Positions 1-8,427 of a stretch of 64,000 nucleotides of DNA are shown here, piece by piece. This stretch comes from Antarcticimicrobium luteum. Lineage in GTDB: Bacteria; Pseudomonadota; Alphaproteobacteria; Rhodobacterales; Rhodobacteraceae. Within the stretch, counting starts at the first letter, position 1; each line of letters opens with the position of its first letter. Under the pieces are notes generated by a model, which worked only from the letters and a program-made list of their open reading frames with translations, had not been told where the DNA came from and searched no databases. The stretch is taken from contig NZ_SMUV01000063.1 in the NCBI RefSeq assembly GCF_004358185.1, positions 62,001-126,000 on the forward strand, written 5' to 3'. Position numbers and translations under genes: made by a program.

Positions 1-686
1 TCGGCGGCGAATTCGATCCTTGTGGCGATCAGCGGGTTGAGCGTGGCGCGCACATCGACGGCGGGATCGCCGGCAAAGCTTTCGATCGCGGCGATCCGGG
101 CTGCGTCGTCTTCGTCAAAGCGGATGGTCAGCAGCCGTTCCAGCCGCGCCTTGCGGGTCCTGAGCGCGGCATCGTCCTCGGCCCCGGCGGCCTTGCGCAG
201 CGCCGCCAGATGCGAGGCCTCCGGGTCGCGTTCGATGGCGTCGAGCGCGGTGGCCCGGGTGGCCGGATCGGGCGCGCTGAGCTGGAACTGCACCAGCGCC
301 GCGCCGATCATGCCGCGAATGCCGGAGTTCGGCTTGAGCTGTTTATAGCCGTCGTCCGCCACCGCACCGATTTCGGTGTCGCCGGCGGGATCGAAGATGC
401 GGATGGTGTCGCGGTCGATCTCTTCGGCAAAGACGAACAGACCGCTTTCCTCGTCGCGCCACATTTCCTTGGCCTGCCAGCGTTCCAGCACCCGCTGCGC
501 CGCGGACAGCCCGCTGGCGGCCAGCGCGTCGATCGCCGGGCCGATGGTCTTGCGCGAGCTTTTGGCTATCACATCGCCATGCGCCTGCAAAAGCTCCTGG
601 ATCGGTGCCCCGGCATCCTGCGCCAGTGCGGGCGCGGCCAGCAGGCAGTTCAGGCAGAATAAAATATGTCTGATGATTTTGCTCAT
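1..686 (-). CDS. urtB: Urea ABC transporter permease UrtB (3' part off left edge)
   Basis: Inner-membrane permease subunit of the high-affinity urea importer UrtABCDE. About 228 N-terminal residues are in the window. They start with a signal-like segment (Met-Ser-Lys-Ile-Ile-Arg, a hydrophobic stretch, then Ala-Leu-Ala-Gln near residue 26), followed by the long helical periplasmic region that distinguishes UrtB from ordinary LIV-type permeases. The membrane helices lie beyond the edge. It follows urtA on the same strand after 60 bp, as in the standard urt operon. The ATG at 686 is the only start preceding the signal segment. Family assignment rests on N-terminal architecture plus the urtA neighbour. 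Confidence 0.88.
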   Translation of the reverse strand, partial: MSKIIRHILFCLNCLLAAPALAQDAGAPIQELLQAHGDVIAKSSRKTIGPAIDALAASGLSAAQRVLERWQAKEMWRDEESGLFVFAEEIDRDTIRIFDPAGDTEIGAVADDGYKQLKPNSGIRGMIGAALVQFQLSAPDPATRATALDAIERDPEASHLAALRKAAGAEDDAALRTRKARLERLLTIRFDEDDAARIAAIESFAGDPAVDVRATLNPLIATRIEFAA

Positions 687-704
687 GCGTCACCCTGGGG
701 AAGG

Positions 705-728
705 CCGGGGGCGAAGGGCCGCCCCCGG
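705..728 (-). other. Intercistronic stem-loop between urtA and urtB
   Basis: An exact 8-bp inverted repeat (CCGGGGGC / GCCCCCGG) with an 8-nt loop lies in the short gap after the urtA stop. No T-run follows, so it is more likely a 3'-end stabiliser or partial attenuator that keeps binding-protein mRNA above permease mRNA than a full terminator. Role is inferred. Confidence 0.5.
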
Positions 729-746
729 TAGAACTCAGGTGTCACA

Positions 747-2027
747 TCAGTAGTTCGACTTGATCTGGACGCAGGATTTGGTCTCGGTGTTGTACATCCC
801 GCAGCCCAGATCCTTCCAGTCCGAGATCAGAACCGCCGATTCCGGCAGATAATCGGTCCAGGCGTCGCCCGGCACCTCGGTGGTCTGGCTGATGATGTCG
901 AACTGGCCATCGTCCTGGATTTCGCCGATCAGCACCGGCTTGGCCAGGTGATGGTTCACGCCCATGACGGCGGTGCCGCCGGTCAGGTTCGGATACTCCT
1001 GCCCCCACATCGCCGCGCGCACCGCGTCCACATCGGTGGTGCCGGCCTCGGTCGCCGCGTTCACCCACATGTTGAAGCCGATGAAATGGGCCTCCATCGG
1101 GTCATTGGTCACACGCTCTTCGCCCATCTTCGCCTTCCAGGCGGCGATGAAGGCGTCATTTGCCTCGGATTCCGCCGACTGGAAATAGTTCCAGGCGGCC
1201 AGGTGCCCGACCAGGTTGGAGGTGTCGAGACCCGAAAGCTCCTCCTCGCCGACCGAAAAGGCGACCACGGGGATGTCATCGGCCGAAATGGCGGCGGCGG
1301 CCAGTTCCTTGTAAAAGCCGACGTTGGCATCGCCGTTGATGGTGCTGATCACGCCCACCTTCTTGCCATCGGCCCCCAGCGCCACCACGTCGGCGACGAT
1401 CTTGGACCAGTCGGAATGGCCGAACGGGGTATAGTTGACAAAGATGTCCTCGGCCGGGATGCCCTTGGACTTCAGATAACTTTCCAGAATGTTGTTCGTA
1501 GTGCGCGGATAGACATAGTCGGTGCCCAGCAGCGCGAATTTCTCCACTCCCAGTTCCTCAAGGAAATAGTCGGTCGCCGGGATCGCCTGCTGGTTCGGCG
1601 CGGCACCGGTGTAAAAGACGTTCTTGGAGCTTTCCTCGCCCTCGTACTGCACCGGGTAGAACAGCAGACCGTTCAATTCCTCGATCACCGGCAGGACCGA
1701 TTTGCGGCTGACACTGGTCCAGTTGCCGAACATCACATCGACATCATGCACGGTCAGCAGCTCGCGCGCCTTTTCGGCGAACAGCGGCCAGTCCGAGGCC
1801 GGATCGACCACCACCGCCTCGATCTGGCAGCCCAGCAGGCCGCCCTTTGCGTTCTGCTCGTCGATCAGCATCAGCATGGTGTCTTTGAGCGTGGTTTCCG
1901 AGATCGCCATGGTCCCCGAGAGCGAGTGCAGCACCCCCACCTTGATCGGGCAATCCTGAGCCAGCGCAGGCAGGCCCGCAGCGACGAGCGCGGCCGCCGC
2001 GGTCGTCATGAACAGTTTATTGGTCAT
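747..2027 (-). CDS. urtA: Urea ABC transporter substrate-binding protein UrtA
   Basis: Periplasmic urea-binding protein, 426 residues, first gene of the urt operon. A signal peptide ends at Leu-Pro-Ala-Leu-Ala-Gln (about residue 23). The mature protein begins with the Peripla_BP_5-type segment IKVGVLHSLSGTMAIS and contains NWTSVSRKSVLPV and LLFYPVQYEGEE, both typical of UrtA. The ATG at 2027 was chosen because GAGGGA lies just upstream and the signal peptide starts there; an in-frame ATG five codons earlier would merely extend it. It supplies urea to the UrtBCDE importer and is usually induced by nitrogen limitation, but no NtrC or sigma-54 site was recognised. Confidence 0.95.
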   Translation of the reverse strand: MTNKLFMTTAAAALVAAGLPALAQDCPIKVGVLHSLSGTMAISETTLKDTMLMLIDEQNAKGGLLGCQIEAVVVDPASDWPLFAEKARELLTVHDVDVMFGNWTSVSRKSVLPVIEELNGLLFYPVQYEGEESSKNVFYTGAAPNQQAIPATDYFLEELGVEKFALLGTDYVYPRTTNNILESYLKSKGIPAEDIFVNYTPFGHSDWSKIVADVVALGADGKKVGVISTINGDANVGFYKELAAAAISADDIPVVAFSVGEEELSGLDTSNLVGHLAAWNYFQSAESEANDAFIAAWKAKMGEERVTNDPMEAHFIGFNMWVNAATEAGTTDVDAVRAAMWGQEYPNLTGGTAVMGVNHHLAKPVLIGEIQDDGQFDIISQTTEVPGDAWTDYLPESAVLISDWKDLGCGMYNTETKSCVQIKSNY

Positions 2028-2561
2028 CGCAGTGTCCCTCATTGTTGACGTGGGATAACCGTTGCCAGGGCGCCCAATGGCGCCATGATGCCCCCACGCA
2101 TCCAGTCTGCGTAGTGCGGTGGTGCGATGCTTGACCGGCAGCATCACCGCACGCCACATGCCGTGCGGACAGCCCGCCGGCAGGGAATTGGTGGCACAGA
2201 ATGTCGCAGTCTCAGGAGCAAGACTCGCGCAGTCGGCGCCTGGCTTCGTGAGGTGTGATTGATTATTGGGCGGTCGAGCCGTGACTGCCTGATTTCAAGT
2301 CATTCTGCGAGTGCGAAATGGGCGTCGTCGCCCCCTCTCTGTCATTCGCCCCACAGGGTAAGCCGCGCAAGCGCCGGACCGTGGGCTGGCGCTTGCGCGG
2401 CGCCCTTTGGGCTTGTTCCGCGCGGGGGCTTGGCTCAGAGGCTCGCCTCGGTCGGCGTCGGAGGTCTTGAGGGCGCTTCTCCAGACATACGAGGATGGCC
2501 TCTTGTGAGACCGGCGGTTACGGCTTTCACCTCCTGGCCGCGTTGCCCGCGCGGGTTGTCC
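2028..2561. other. 534-bp intergenic region
   Basis: This gap separates the urtA start from the 3' end of the dehydratase gene. It holds one striking palindrome (listed separately) and a short CCCGCGCGGG palindrome near 2548 with no T-run. No open frame with convincing coding character and no sigma-54 promoter with correct spacing was seen. The urt promoter should lie at the low-coordinate end but could not be assigned. Confidence 0.6.
2362..2401. repeat. Perfect 14-bp palindrome, dispersed repeat copy A
   Basis: GCCGCGCAAGCGCC and its exact reverse complement flank a 12-nt loop; the right flank runs on to GGCGCCC. The 27 bases at 2365-2391 recur exactly, in reverse complement, at 39667-39693, and the arm recurs at 39551-39568. 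This makes it a REP-like dispersed element rather than a one-off hairpin. Confidence 0.75.
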
Positions 2562-3413
2562 CTACCACTTTGCGACGGCCCGCATTGCCACCGGCCCGGC
2601 CAGACTTGCGGTCCAGAGCGTCATCTCCGTGCCCTCGTCCTCGGCGTTGAGGGTGAAATCGCCGGTGTCGAAGATCGGTGACAGGCTGCGGAAATCGAAG
2701 GTCGCGGGCGCGGCCCCGCGCAGGTCGGCGGCGTATTGCGCCAGCAGGGTCGCCTGCATCGGCCCATGCACGATCAGCCCCGGATACCCCTCCTCGTCGC
2801 GTACATAGGGCGCGTCGTAGTGGATGCGGTGGCCGTTGAAGGTCAGCGCCGAGTAGCGGAACAGCAGCGCCGCGCTGGGAACGATCCGGCGCGAGGAGGC
2901 CCCCTGGGGTGCGGGCTCCGGCTCGGACGTCGGCCCGGACGTCGGCTGTTTGCCCGGGGCCTCGGCGGCGCGATAGACGATATCCTGCCGTTCGGTCAGG
3001 GCGGGGCGACCGTCGCTCTCCACGTGGTGGGTCACGGTGACGAAACACAGCGTGCCGCTGCGCCCCTCTTTCACCCGCACGTCCCCGATGACCGAACGGC
3101 GGCTGACCGTCTCGCCGATGCGGATCGGCCCGTGAAAGTCAAAGGCGCCACCCGCCCACATCCGTCGCGGCAGCGGAACGGGGGGCAGAAAACCGCCCCG
3201 CGCCGGGTGGCCGTCGGGGCCCAGTTCGGCGGTCGGCGCCGCCGGCTGGCCGAGGCAGAGGTGGATCAGCCGCGGCGCCTCCGCCCCATCCTCCAGCGGC
3301 GAGCTGCGGTCGAAGGTGGCGTTGAACCGTTGCACCAGCGCGCCGGTCAGCAGCTCCGACTGGCTTTCTTCCCGGCCGATCCAGCCGCGCAGGTGGTCAA
3401 TGTCGATCTGCAT
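2562..3413 (-). CDS. FAS1-like / MaoC-fold dehydratase (mesaconyl-CoA hydratase-like)
   Basis: A 283-residue acyl-CoA hydratase or dehydratase of the HTD2/MaoC hot-dog group. The N-terminal half carries LPRRMWAGGAFDFHGPIRIG; the C-terminal half has the hydratase-like stretch LTFNGHRIHYDAPYV followed by GLIVHGPMQATLL. It resembles the family that includes mesaconyl-C1-CoA hydratase (Meh). The start at 3413 has GGAGGG upstream, only 4 bp after the CoA-transferase stop, so translation is coupled. With the two upstream genes it should act on a branched or dicarboxylic acyl-CoA. The exact substrate cannot be read from the sequence. Confidence 0.75.
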   Translation of the reverse strand: MQIDIDHLRGWIGREESQSELLTGALVQRFNATFDRSSPLEDGAEAPRLIHLCLGQPAAPTAELGPDGHPARGGFLPPVPLPRRMWAGGAFDFHGPIRIGETVSRRSVIGDVRVKEGRSGTLCFVTVTHHVESDGRPALTERQDIVYRAAEAPGKQPTSGPTSEPEPAPQGASSRRIVPSAALLFRYSALTFNGHRIHYDAPYVRDEEGYPGLIVHGPMQATLLAQYAADLRGAAPATFDFRSLSPIFDTGDFTLNAEDEGTEMTLWTASLAGPVAMRAVAKW

Positions 3414-3417
3414 GGGC

Positions 3418-4515
3418 TCAGCCCTCCCGTTTCTCAAGCGCCGGCACCGGGCCGTAGTCGCGCGCCTCATCCTGCCACAACGGGGCCGGGGCAGGGTAGG
3501 CCACCGGTCCCATCGGCGTCTCGACGGTGATGCGGCGCAGATGCGGATGCGCCGACAGCCCGGCCATGTCGTTGACCGTGGCCAGCGCCACATTGGCCTG
3601 AAGCAGGGCGTCGATGGCCGCGTCGCTGTCGCGGCGGGCAAAGCCTTCGGCCACCAGCGCATCGGTCTCGGCACGGTTGGCGACCCGGTCCACATTGGTG
3701 GCAAAGCGCGGGTCGCTGCCCAGCTCGGGCTGGCCGAGGAACCCGGAGCAGAGGGCCCGCCACTCCCGGTCGCTCTGGACCGAGATCAGGATCTGCCGCT
3801 CGTCGCGGGCGCTGAACACGCCATAGGGCGCGATCGAGGGGTGCGCCATGCCCACCCGTTTCGGGCTCTTGCCGCCCTCGTGGTTCAGCAGCGGCACGGT
3901 CAGCCAGTCCGCCATCACGTCGAACATCGAGACCGAGATATTGGCGCCGCTGCCGGTGATCCCGCGCCGGATCAGCGCCTCCAGGATCGCCGAATGGGCG
4001 GTCGCCCCGGTGGCGATATCGACGATGGAGAGCCCCACGCGCGCGGGTTCCGTCGGGCCGCCGGTGATCGAACAGAGGCCGGATTCGGCCTGGATCAGCA
4101 GGTCATAGGCCTTGCGGTCGGCCATCGGGCCGCCCTCGCCATAGCCCGAGATCGAACAGGTGATGAGGCGTGGAAACGCCTCCTGCAGCCGCTCGAACGA
4201 AAACCCCAGCCGCGCCAGTGCGCCGCGCTTGAGGTTCTGCACCAGCACGTCGGCCTCGCCCAGCAGCCGCTCCAGCTCTGCCTTGCCCTCTGGCGAGGTC
4301 AGGTCCAGCGCGGTGGAGGTCTTGCCGCGGTTCAGCCAGACGAAATAGCTCGATTGCCCGGCGGCCACGTCGTCGTAACCGCGGGCGAAATCGCCCTCCG
4401 GCCGCTCGATCTTGATCACCTCGGCGCCGGCATCGGCCAGCCGCGAGGTGGCAAAGGGCGCCGCCACCGCCTGTTCGATGGCCACCACCTTGAGCCCCTC
4501 CAGCGGCAGGGCCAT
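3418..4515 (-). CDS. CaiB/BaiF family (type III) CoA-transferase
   Basis: A 365-residue type III CoA-transferase, which moves CoA between carboxylic acids without a covalent enzyme-CoA intermediate of the type I kind. The start is typical (LEGLKVVAIEQAVAAPFAT), followed by ADAGAEVIKIERPEGD and the active-site region RKAYDLLIQAESGL, where the Asp is the expected catalytic residue. Its ATG overlaps the stop of the acyl-CoA dehydrogenase gene by 1 nt (TGATG). It probably activates the acid that the dehydrogenase and hydratase of the same operon then process. Substrate unknown. Confidence 0.88.
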   Translation of the reverse strand: MALPLEGLKVVAIEQAVAAPFATSRLADAGAEVIKIERPEGDFARGYDDVAAGQSSYFVWLNRGKTSTALDLTSPEGKAELERLLGEADVLVQNLKRGALARLGFSFERLQEAFPRLITCSISGYGEGGPMADRKAYDLLIQAESGLCSITGGPTEPARVGLSIVDIATGATAHSAILEALIRRGITGSGANISVSMFDVMADWLTVPLLNHEGGKSPKRVGMAHPSIAPYGVFSARDERQILISVQSDREWRALCSGFLGQPELGSDPRFATNVDRVANRAETDALVAEGFARRDSDAAIDALLQANVALATVNDMAGLSAHPHLRRITVETPMGPVAYPAPAPLWQDEARDYGPVPALEKREG

Positions 4516-5678
4516 CAGAACGACCTCGGCAGGTCGAGGATATGTTCGGCCACATAGGACAGGATCAGGTTGGTCGAGATCGGCGCCACCTGATAGAGGC
4601 GGGTTTCGCGGAACTTGCGCTCCACATCGTATTCGCAGGCGAAGCCGAACCCGCCGTGGAACTGGATGCAGGCGTTCGCCGCCTCCCAGCTTGCCTTGGC
4701 GGCCAGGTATTTGGCCATGTTCGCCTCTGCCCCGCAGGGCAGGCCGGCGTCGAACAGCGCGCAGGCCTTGTCGCGCATCAGCCCTGCCGCCTCGACCTCG
4801 ATATGCGCCTCTGCGATGGGGAACTGCACCCCCTGGTTCTGGCCGATCGGACGGCCGAAAACCACGCGTTCGCGGACGTAATTGCTGACCCGGTCGATGA
4901 ACCAATGACCGTCGCCGATGCATTCGGCGGCGATAAGCGTGCGCTCGGCGTTCAGCCCGGTCAGGATGTATTTGAACCCCTTGCCCTCTTCGCCGATCAG
5001 GTTCTCCTCGGGGATCTCCAGATTGTCGAAGAACAGCTCGTTGGTCTCGTGGTTGACCATGTTGAGGATCGGCCGCACGGTCATCCCCGATTTCATCGCC
5101 TCCTTGATATCGACCAGAAAGATCGACAGCCCCTCGGATTTCTTCTTCACCTCGGCCAGCGGCGTGGTCCGCGCCAGCAGGATCATCAGGTCGGAATGCT
5201 GCACCCGGCTGATCCAGACCTTCTGACCGTTGATGACGTATTTGCCGCCCTTCTTCACCGCCGTGGTCTTGATCTTGGTGGTGTCGGTGCCGGTGGTGGG
5301 CTCGGTCACGCCCATCGACTGCAGCCGCAGCTCGCCGCTGGCGATCTTGGGCAGGTATTTCTGCCGCTGCGCTTCCGAGCCGTGCCGCACCAGCGTGTTC
5401 ATGTTGTACATCTGGCCGTGACAGGCGCCCGAATTGCCGCCCGAGCGGTTGATCTCCTCCATGATGACCGAGGCCTCGGCCAGCCCGAGGCCGGAGCCGC
5501 CGTATTCCTCGGGGATCAGCGCCGCCATCCAGCCAGCCTGGGTCAGCGCCTCGACGAACTCTTCCGGGTAACCGCGCGCCTCGTCCACCTTGCGGTGGTA
5601 TTCGTCCGGAAACTGGGCGCAAAGTGCGCGCACCGCGTCGCGGATATCCTGGTAGGGATCGGTCTGGGTCTGCTGCAT
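4515..5678 (-). CDS. Acyl-CoA dehydrogenase
   Basis: An FAD-dependent acyl-CoA dehydrogenase, 387 residues (usual family length), alpha,beta-desaturating an acyl-CoA. Visible signatures are MGVTEPTTGTDTTKIKTTA (FAD-binding loop), the C-terminal CIQFHGGFGFACEYDVER, and YQVAPISTNLILSYVAEHIL. The start at 5678 follows AGGAGGAC. It is the first gene of a three-gene operon with the CoA-transferase and FAS1-like dehydratase, giving an activation, oxidation and hydration order. The divergently placed LysR gene, the likely regulator, is broken. The partner set fits methylsuccinyl-, isovaleryl- or similar acyl-CoA chemistry, but nothing here distinguishes between them. Confidence 0.9.
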   Translation of the reverse strand: MQQTQTDPYQDIRDAVRALCAQFPDEYHRKVDEARGYPEEFVEALTQAGWMAALIPEEYGGSGLGLAEASVIMEEINRSGGNSGACHGQMYNMNTLVRHGSEAQRQKYLPKIASGELRLQSMGVTEPTTGTDTTKIKTTAVKKGGKYVINGQKVWISRVQHSDLMILLARTTPLAEVKKKSEGLSIFLVDIKEAMKSGMTVRPILNMVNHETNELFFDNLEIPEENLIGEEGKGFKYILTGLNAERTLIAAECIGDGHWFIDRVSNYVRERVVFGRPIGQNQGVQFPIAEAHIEVEAAGLMRDKACALFDAGLPCGAEANMAKYLAAKASWEAANACIQFHGGFGFACEYDVERKFRETRLYQVAPISTNLILSYVAEHILDLPRSF

Positions 5679-5795
5679 GTCGTCCTCCTGGCGGTCGCCT
5701 TGTGCGCGGGGCGCGGTTCGTTTTGCTATGGCGGAGAAGGCGGACATAATGCAAATATCCAATTCCCCTAAGAGATATAACATTCCAGTATAAGT

Positions 5796-6285
5796 GTGCC
5801 GCGCGGATCGGAGGGCACGCTGGATCTCGGGCAGATGCGGTATTTCCTCGCCATCGTGGAAGAGGGGTCGTTCTCACGCGCGGCGGTCCGGGTTGGGGTC
5901 GCGCAGCCGGGCGCATGGGCTGCGCAAGATGCTCGAGGCCCGGCTGAGGGTGCAGCGAATCGCGCCGCACCCTGCGATCGAGGTGGACAGCTATGGCAGC
6001 ATCAAGCGGCTGATCGAAAGCGGCTATGGCTGCTCGGTCCTGCCGTTCCACTCGGTGGCCGAAGAGGCCCGGGACGGACGCCTCACCGTGCGCCGCTTTG
6101 CCCGGCCGCGGCTGTGGCGCGGCGCCTATCTCGCCCAGGCCACCGCGCGCCGTAAAGCCCGTGCCGCCAGCGTGGTGGGCGCGATTTTGAAGGATCTGGT
6201 GCAGGAGCTGATCGACGCGCGCATCTGGGCCGGAGCCCGCCGCCCGGGGGCCACGGGCAAGGGCGGTCAGGCCGGCCAAAGGTGA
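5796..6285 (+). pseudogene. LysR-family regulator remnant: internal deletion plus frameshift
   Basis: The first frame (GTG at 5796) encodes the start of a LysR winged helix, LDLGQMRYFLAIVEEGSFSR continuing to VAQPG, then turns to nonsense near 5910. The +1 frame picks up at about 5915 with AHGLRKMLEARL and runs through the C-terminal effector domain (IEVDSYGSIKRLIESGYGCS, then VLPFHSVAEEA) to the stop. A normal LysR protein has about 300 residues; here about 145 from the middle (rest of the HTH, linker, first half of the effector domain) are missing, and the ends are out of frame. It diverges from the acyl-CoA dehydrogenase operon it probably once controlled. Confidence 0.85.
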
Positions 6286-6387
6286 CGTAAGGTAAAGTGG
6301 TGGCAGGCGACCCCGCTCTGCGGTATAGAGCGCGCCACCGCGGGGCCTGCGTCCGGCGGTTCCGACAGCGATAGGGTATGACCCGCC

Positions 6388-7158
6388 ATGAACATGCGAC
6401 CCCGGACCCGCTCCGCCGCTCTGGCCGTTCCTGCGCCGGCAGGTGGGCTGATCCTGCAGCAGATCTCGCTGCGGCTGGGCGGCCGGCAGGTGCTGGACGG
6501 CGTGAGCCTGACCGCCGCCGAGAGGCGCATCGGCATCGTCGGGCGCAACGGGTCGGGCAAGACCACGCTGGCTCGCGTGATGGCCGGGCTGATCGCGCCG
6601 GACGATGGCCGGGCCGAGGTCTGCGGCATCGACGTGGCCAGGGACCGGCGCGGCGCGCTGGGCGCGGTGGGCATCCTGTTCCAGAACCCGGATCACCAGA
6701 TCATCTTTCCGACGGTGGAGGAGGAGATCGCCTTTGGCTTGACCCAGATGGGCCGCTCCCGGGCCGAGGCGGCGGCGGCCACCCGCGCCATGCTCGACCG
6801 CTTCGGCAAGGGGCACTGGGCCGGGGCGGCGACCCATAGCCTGTCGCAAGGGCAAAAACAGCTGGTCTGCCTGATGGCGATCCTGGTGATGGAGCCGGGG
6901 CTGATCGTGCTGGACGAGCCGTTTTCCGGTCTCGACATCGCCACGCGGATGCAGCTCATGCGCTGTCTCGATGCGGTCGAGGCCACGGTTGCGCTGATCA
7001 CCCATGACCCGGAGCCGCTGACCGGGTTCGACCGGGTGATCTGGCTCGAGGGCGGCAAGGTGATCGGTGACGGCCCGCCGGACCAGGTGCTGGACCGGTT
7101 CGGGCGGCAAATGCGGATCTGGGGGGGACAGGATGATCTCTCTGACCTGCCCGGTTGA
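6388..7158 (+). CDS. bioM: Biotin ECF transporter ATPase BioM
   Basis: Energy-coupling-factor ATPase, 256 residues, powering biotin uptake with BioN and BioY. The order of motifs is Walker A GRNGSGKTT, Q-loop FQNPDHQIIFPTVEEEIAFG (the NPDxQ form typical of ECF ATPases), signature LSQGQKQL, Walker B LIVLDEPFSGLD, and H-loop LITHD. ATGAACATG gives two adjacent possible starts, 6388 and 6394. It overlaps bioN by 26 nt. No BioR-type palindrome was seen in the 100 bp upstream. Confidence 0.93.
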   Translation: MNMRPRTRSAALAVPAPAGGLILQQISLRLGGRQVLDGVSLTAAERRIGIVGRNGSGKTTLARVMAGLIAPDDGRAEVCGIDVARDRRGALGAVGILFQNPDHQIIFPTVEEEIAFGLTQMGRSRAEAAAATRAMLDRFGKGHWAGAATHSLSQGQKQLVCLMAILVMEPGLIVLDEPFSGLDIATRMQLMRCLDAVEATVALITHDPEPLTGFDRVIWLEGGKVIGDGPPDQVLDRFGRQMRIWGGQDDLSDLPG

Positions 7159-7747
7159 GACCTGGGCCCACCGGCGGCCCGCCGGGTTGAAGCTGGCGGC
7201 GTTGTCGCTGGCCACCGCGCTGCTGTTCGCGACCGACCGCCCGGCGATCCTGGGTGCTGCCGTTCTCGGCGTGGCGGCGCTCTATCTCAGCGGCGGCGCC
7301 GGATTCTTTCGCGCCGGGCTGAGCAACCTGCGCCTTTTGTGGCCGTTCCTCGTGCTGATCGCGCTCTGGCACGGGCTGTCAGGCCAGATCGCGGCGGGGC
7401 TGGCGGTGGCGCTGCGGCTGGTGGCGGCGCTGGCGCTGGCCAATTTCGTGACGATGACAACGCGGCTGTCGGACATGATCGAGGTGCTGAGCCTGCTGCT
7501 CGCCCCGTTTCGTCGCCTCGGCCTCTCGACCCGGGCGCTGGAGCTGTCGATTGCGCTGGTCATCCGCTTTACCCCCTCGATCGCCGACAAGGGGCGGCTG
7601 CTCGGCCTCTCGTGGCGCGCCCGCTCGCCGCGGCGTCCGGGCTGGCGCATCGTCATGCCGATGGCCGCGCTTGCCATCGACGACGCCGAACAGGTGGCCG
7701 AGGCCCTTCGTGCGCGCGGCGGGCTGGAGCCGCCCGGCGCCAGATAA
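7133..7747 (+). CDS. bioN: Biotin ECF transporter transmembrane coupling protein BioN
   Basis: The T component (CbiQ/EcfT family), 204 residues, linking BioM to BioY in the inner membrane. It shows several hydrophobic helices and the two short Ala-Arg-Ser/Gly coupling motifs diagnostic of EcfT proteins (SWRARSP and ALRARGG). The ATG at 7133 is preceded by GGGGGGACAGG within the end of bioM, giving a translationally coupled overlap. Confidence 0.9.
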   Translation: MISLTCPVETWAHRRPAGLKLAALSLATALLFATDRPAILGAAVLGVAALYLSGGAGFFRAGLSNLRLLWPFLVLIALWHGLSGQIAAGLAVALRLVAALALANFVTMTTRLSDMIEVLSLLLAPFRRLGLSTRALELSIALVIRFTPSIADKGRLLGLSWRARSPRRPGWRIVMPMAALAIDDAEQVAEALRARGGLEPPGAR

Positions 7748-7774
7748 TCACCAACCAAAGGGAACACTGTACAA

Positions 7775-8320
7775 ATGGAACGCAATATTACCCTGATCGC
7801 GCTGTTCGCCGCGCTGATCGCCGGTCTCGGGCTGATCCCGAAACTGACCCTCGCCTTCGGCGTGCCGATCTCGGCGCAGAGCATGGGCGTCATGCTCTGC
7901 GGCACCATCCTTGGTGCCCGGCGCGGCGCGCTGGCGGTGCTTCTGTTCCTGGCGCTGGTCGCCCTCGGCCTGCCGCTTCTGGCCGGCGGGCGCGGCGGGC
8001 TCGGCGTCTTTGCCGGACCGACGGTCGGCTTTCTCGTCGGCTGGCCGGTCGCCGCCTTTGTCACCGGGCTGATCGTCGAGCGCTGGCGCGCCGGCGCGCT
8101 GGCGCTGACGGCCTCGGTCGCCTCGGTCATCGGCGGGATCGCGGTGCTCTATGCCTTCGGGGTGGCCGGAATGGCGATCATGCTCGACAAGACGCTGGTC
8201 GAGTCCGCCCTGCTGGTGACCATCTTCATCCCCGGCGACGTGATCAAGGCGGTTCTGGCCGGGCTTATCACCGCCACGCTGGCCAGAACGCGCCCGGCCA
8301 GCGTGCTGTCGCGCGGCTGA
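7775..8320 (+). CDS. bioY: Biotin-binding S component BioY
   Basis: The substrate-specific membrane protein of the biotin ECF transporter, 181 residues, about six hydrophobic helices. The family signature GRGGLGVFAGPTVGFLVGWP is intact, as is the later FIPGDVIKAVLAG segment. AAAGGGAAC precedes the ATG. Last gene of bioMNY; a strong terminator follows. Confidence 0.95.
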   Translation: MERNITLIALFAALIAGLGLIPKLTLAFGVPISAQSMGVMLCGTILGARRGALAVLLFLALVALGLPLLAGGRGGLGVFAGPTVGFLVGWPVAAFVTGLIVERWRAGALALTASVASVIGGIAVLYAFGVAGMAIMLDKTLVESALLVTIFIPGDVIKAVLAGLITATLARTRPASVLSRG

Positions 8321-8328
8321 ACCTCATC

Positions 8329-8375
8329 CGGTCACGCCGGGCCGGCCGCCCGGCGTGACCGCTCTGTCCTTTTTT
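8329..8375 (+). terminator. Rho-independent terminator after bioMNY
   Basis: A 14-bp exact inverted repeat (CGGTCACGCCGGGC / GCCCGGCGTGACCG, 5-nt loop) followed within 8 nt by six T's. It sits between the convergent bioY and glutamate dehydrogenase genes and reads correctly for the plus strand. Confidence 0.9.
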
Positions 8376-8427
8376 GCGGCTGCGGTGCGACCCGGCCGAG
8401 GCGCGGCCGGCGATCGGTCCCGACGCC

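Noticed and set aside
2190-2206. TGGCAC...TCGCA, a sigma-54-like promoter near urtA
   Set aside because: GG and GC are 11 instead of 10 bases apart, and the site points away from urtA.
6286-6387. BioR operator (TTATMKATAA-type) upstream of bioMNY
   Set aside because: No such palindrome is present; the nearest TATAGA string is isolated.
3418-7215. Very long open frame on the minus strand extending across the LysR remnant and bioM
   Set aside because: Only its 3' end (the CoA-transferase) has family similarity and a ribosome site. The rest is low-complexity Arg/Pro/Gly-rich shadow coding opposite or out of frame to clear genes, typical of high-GC DNA.
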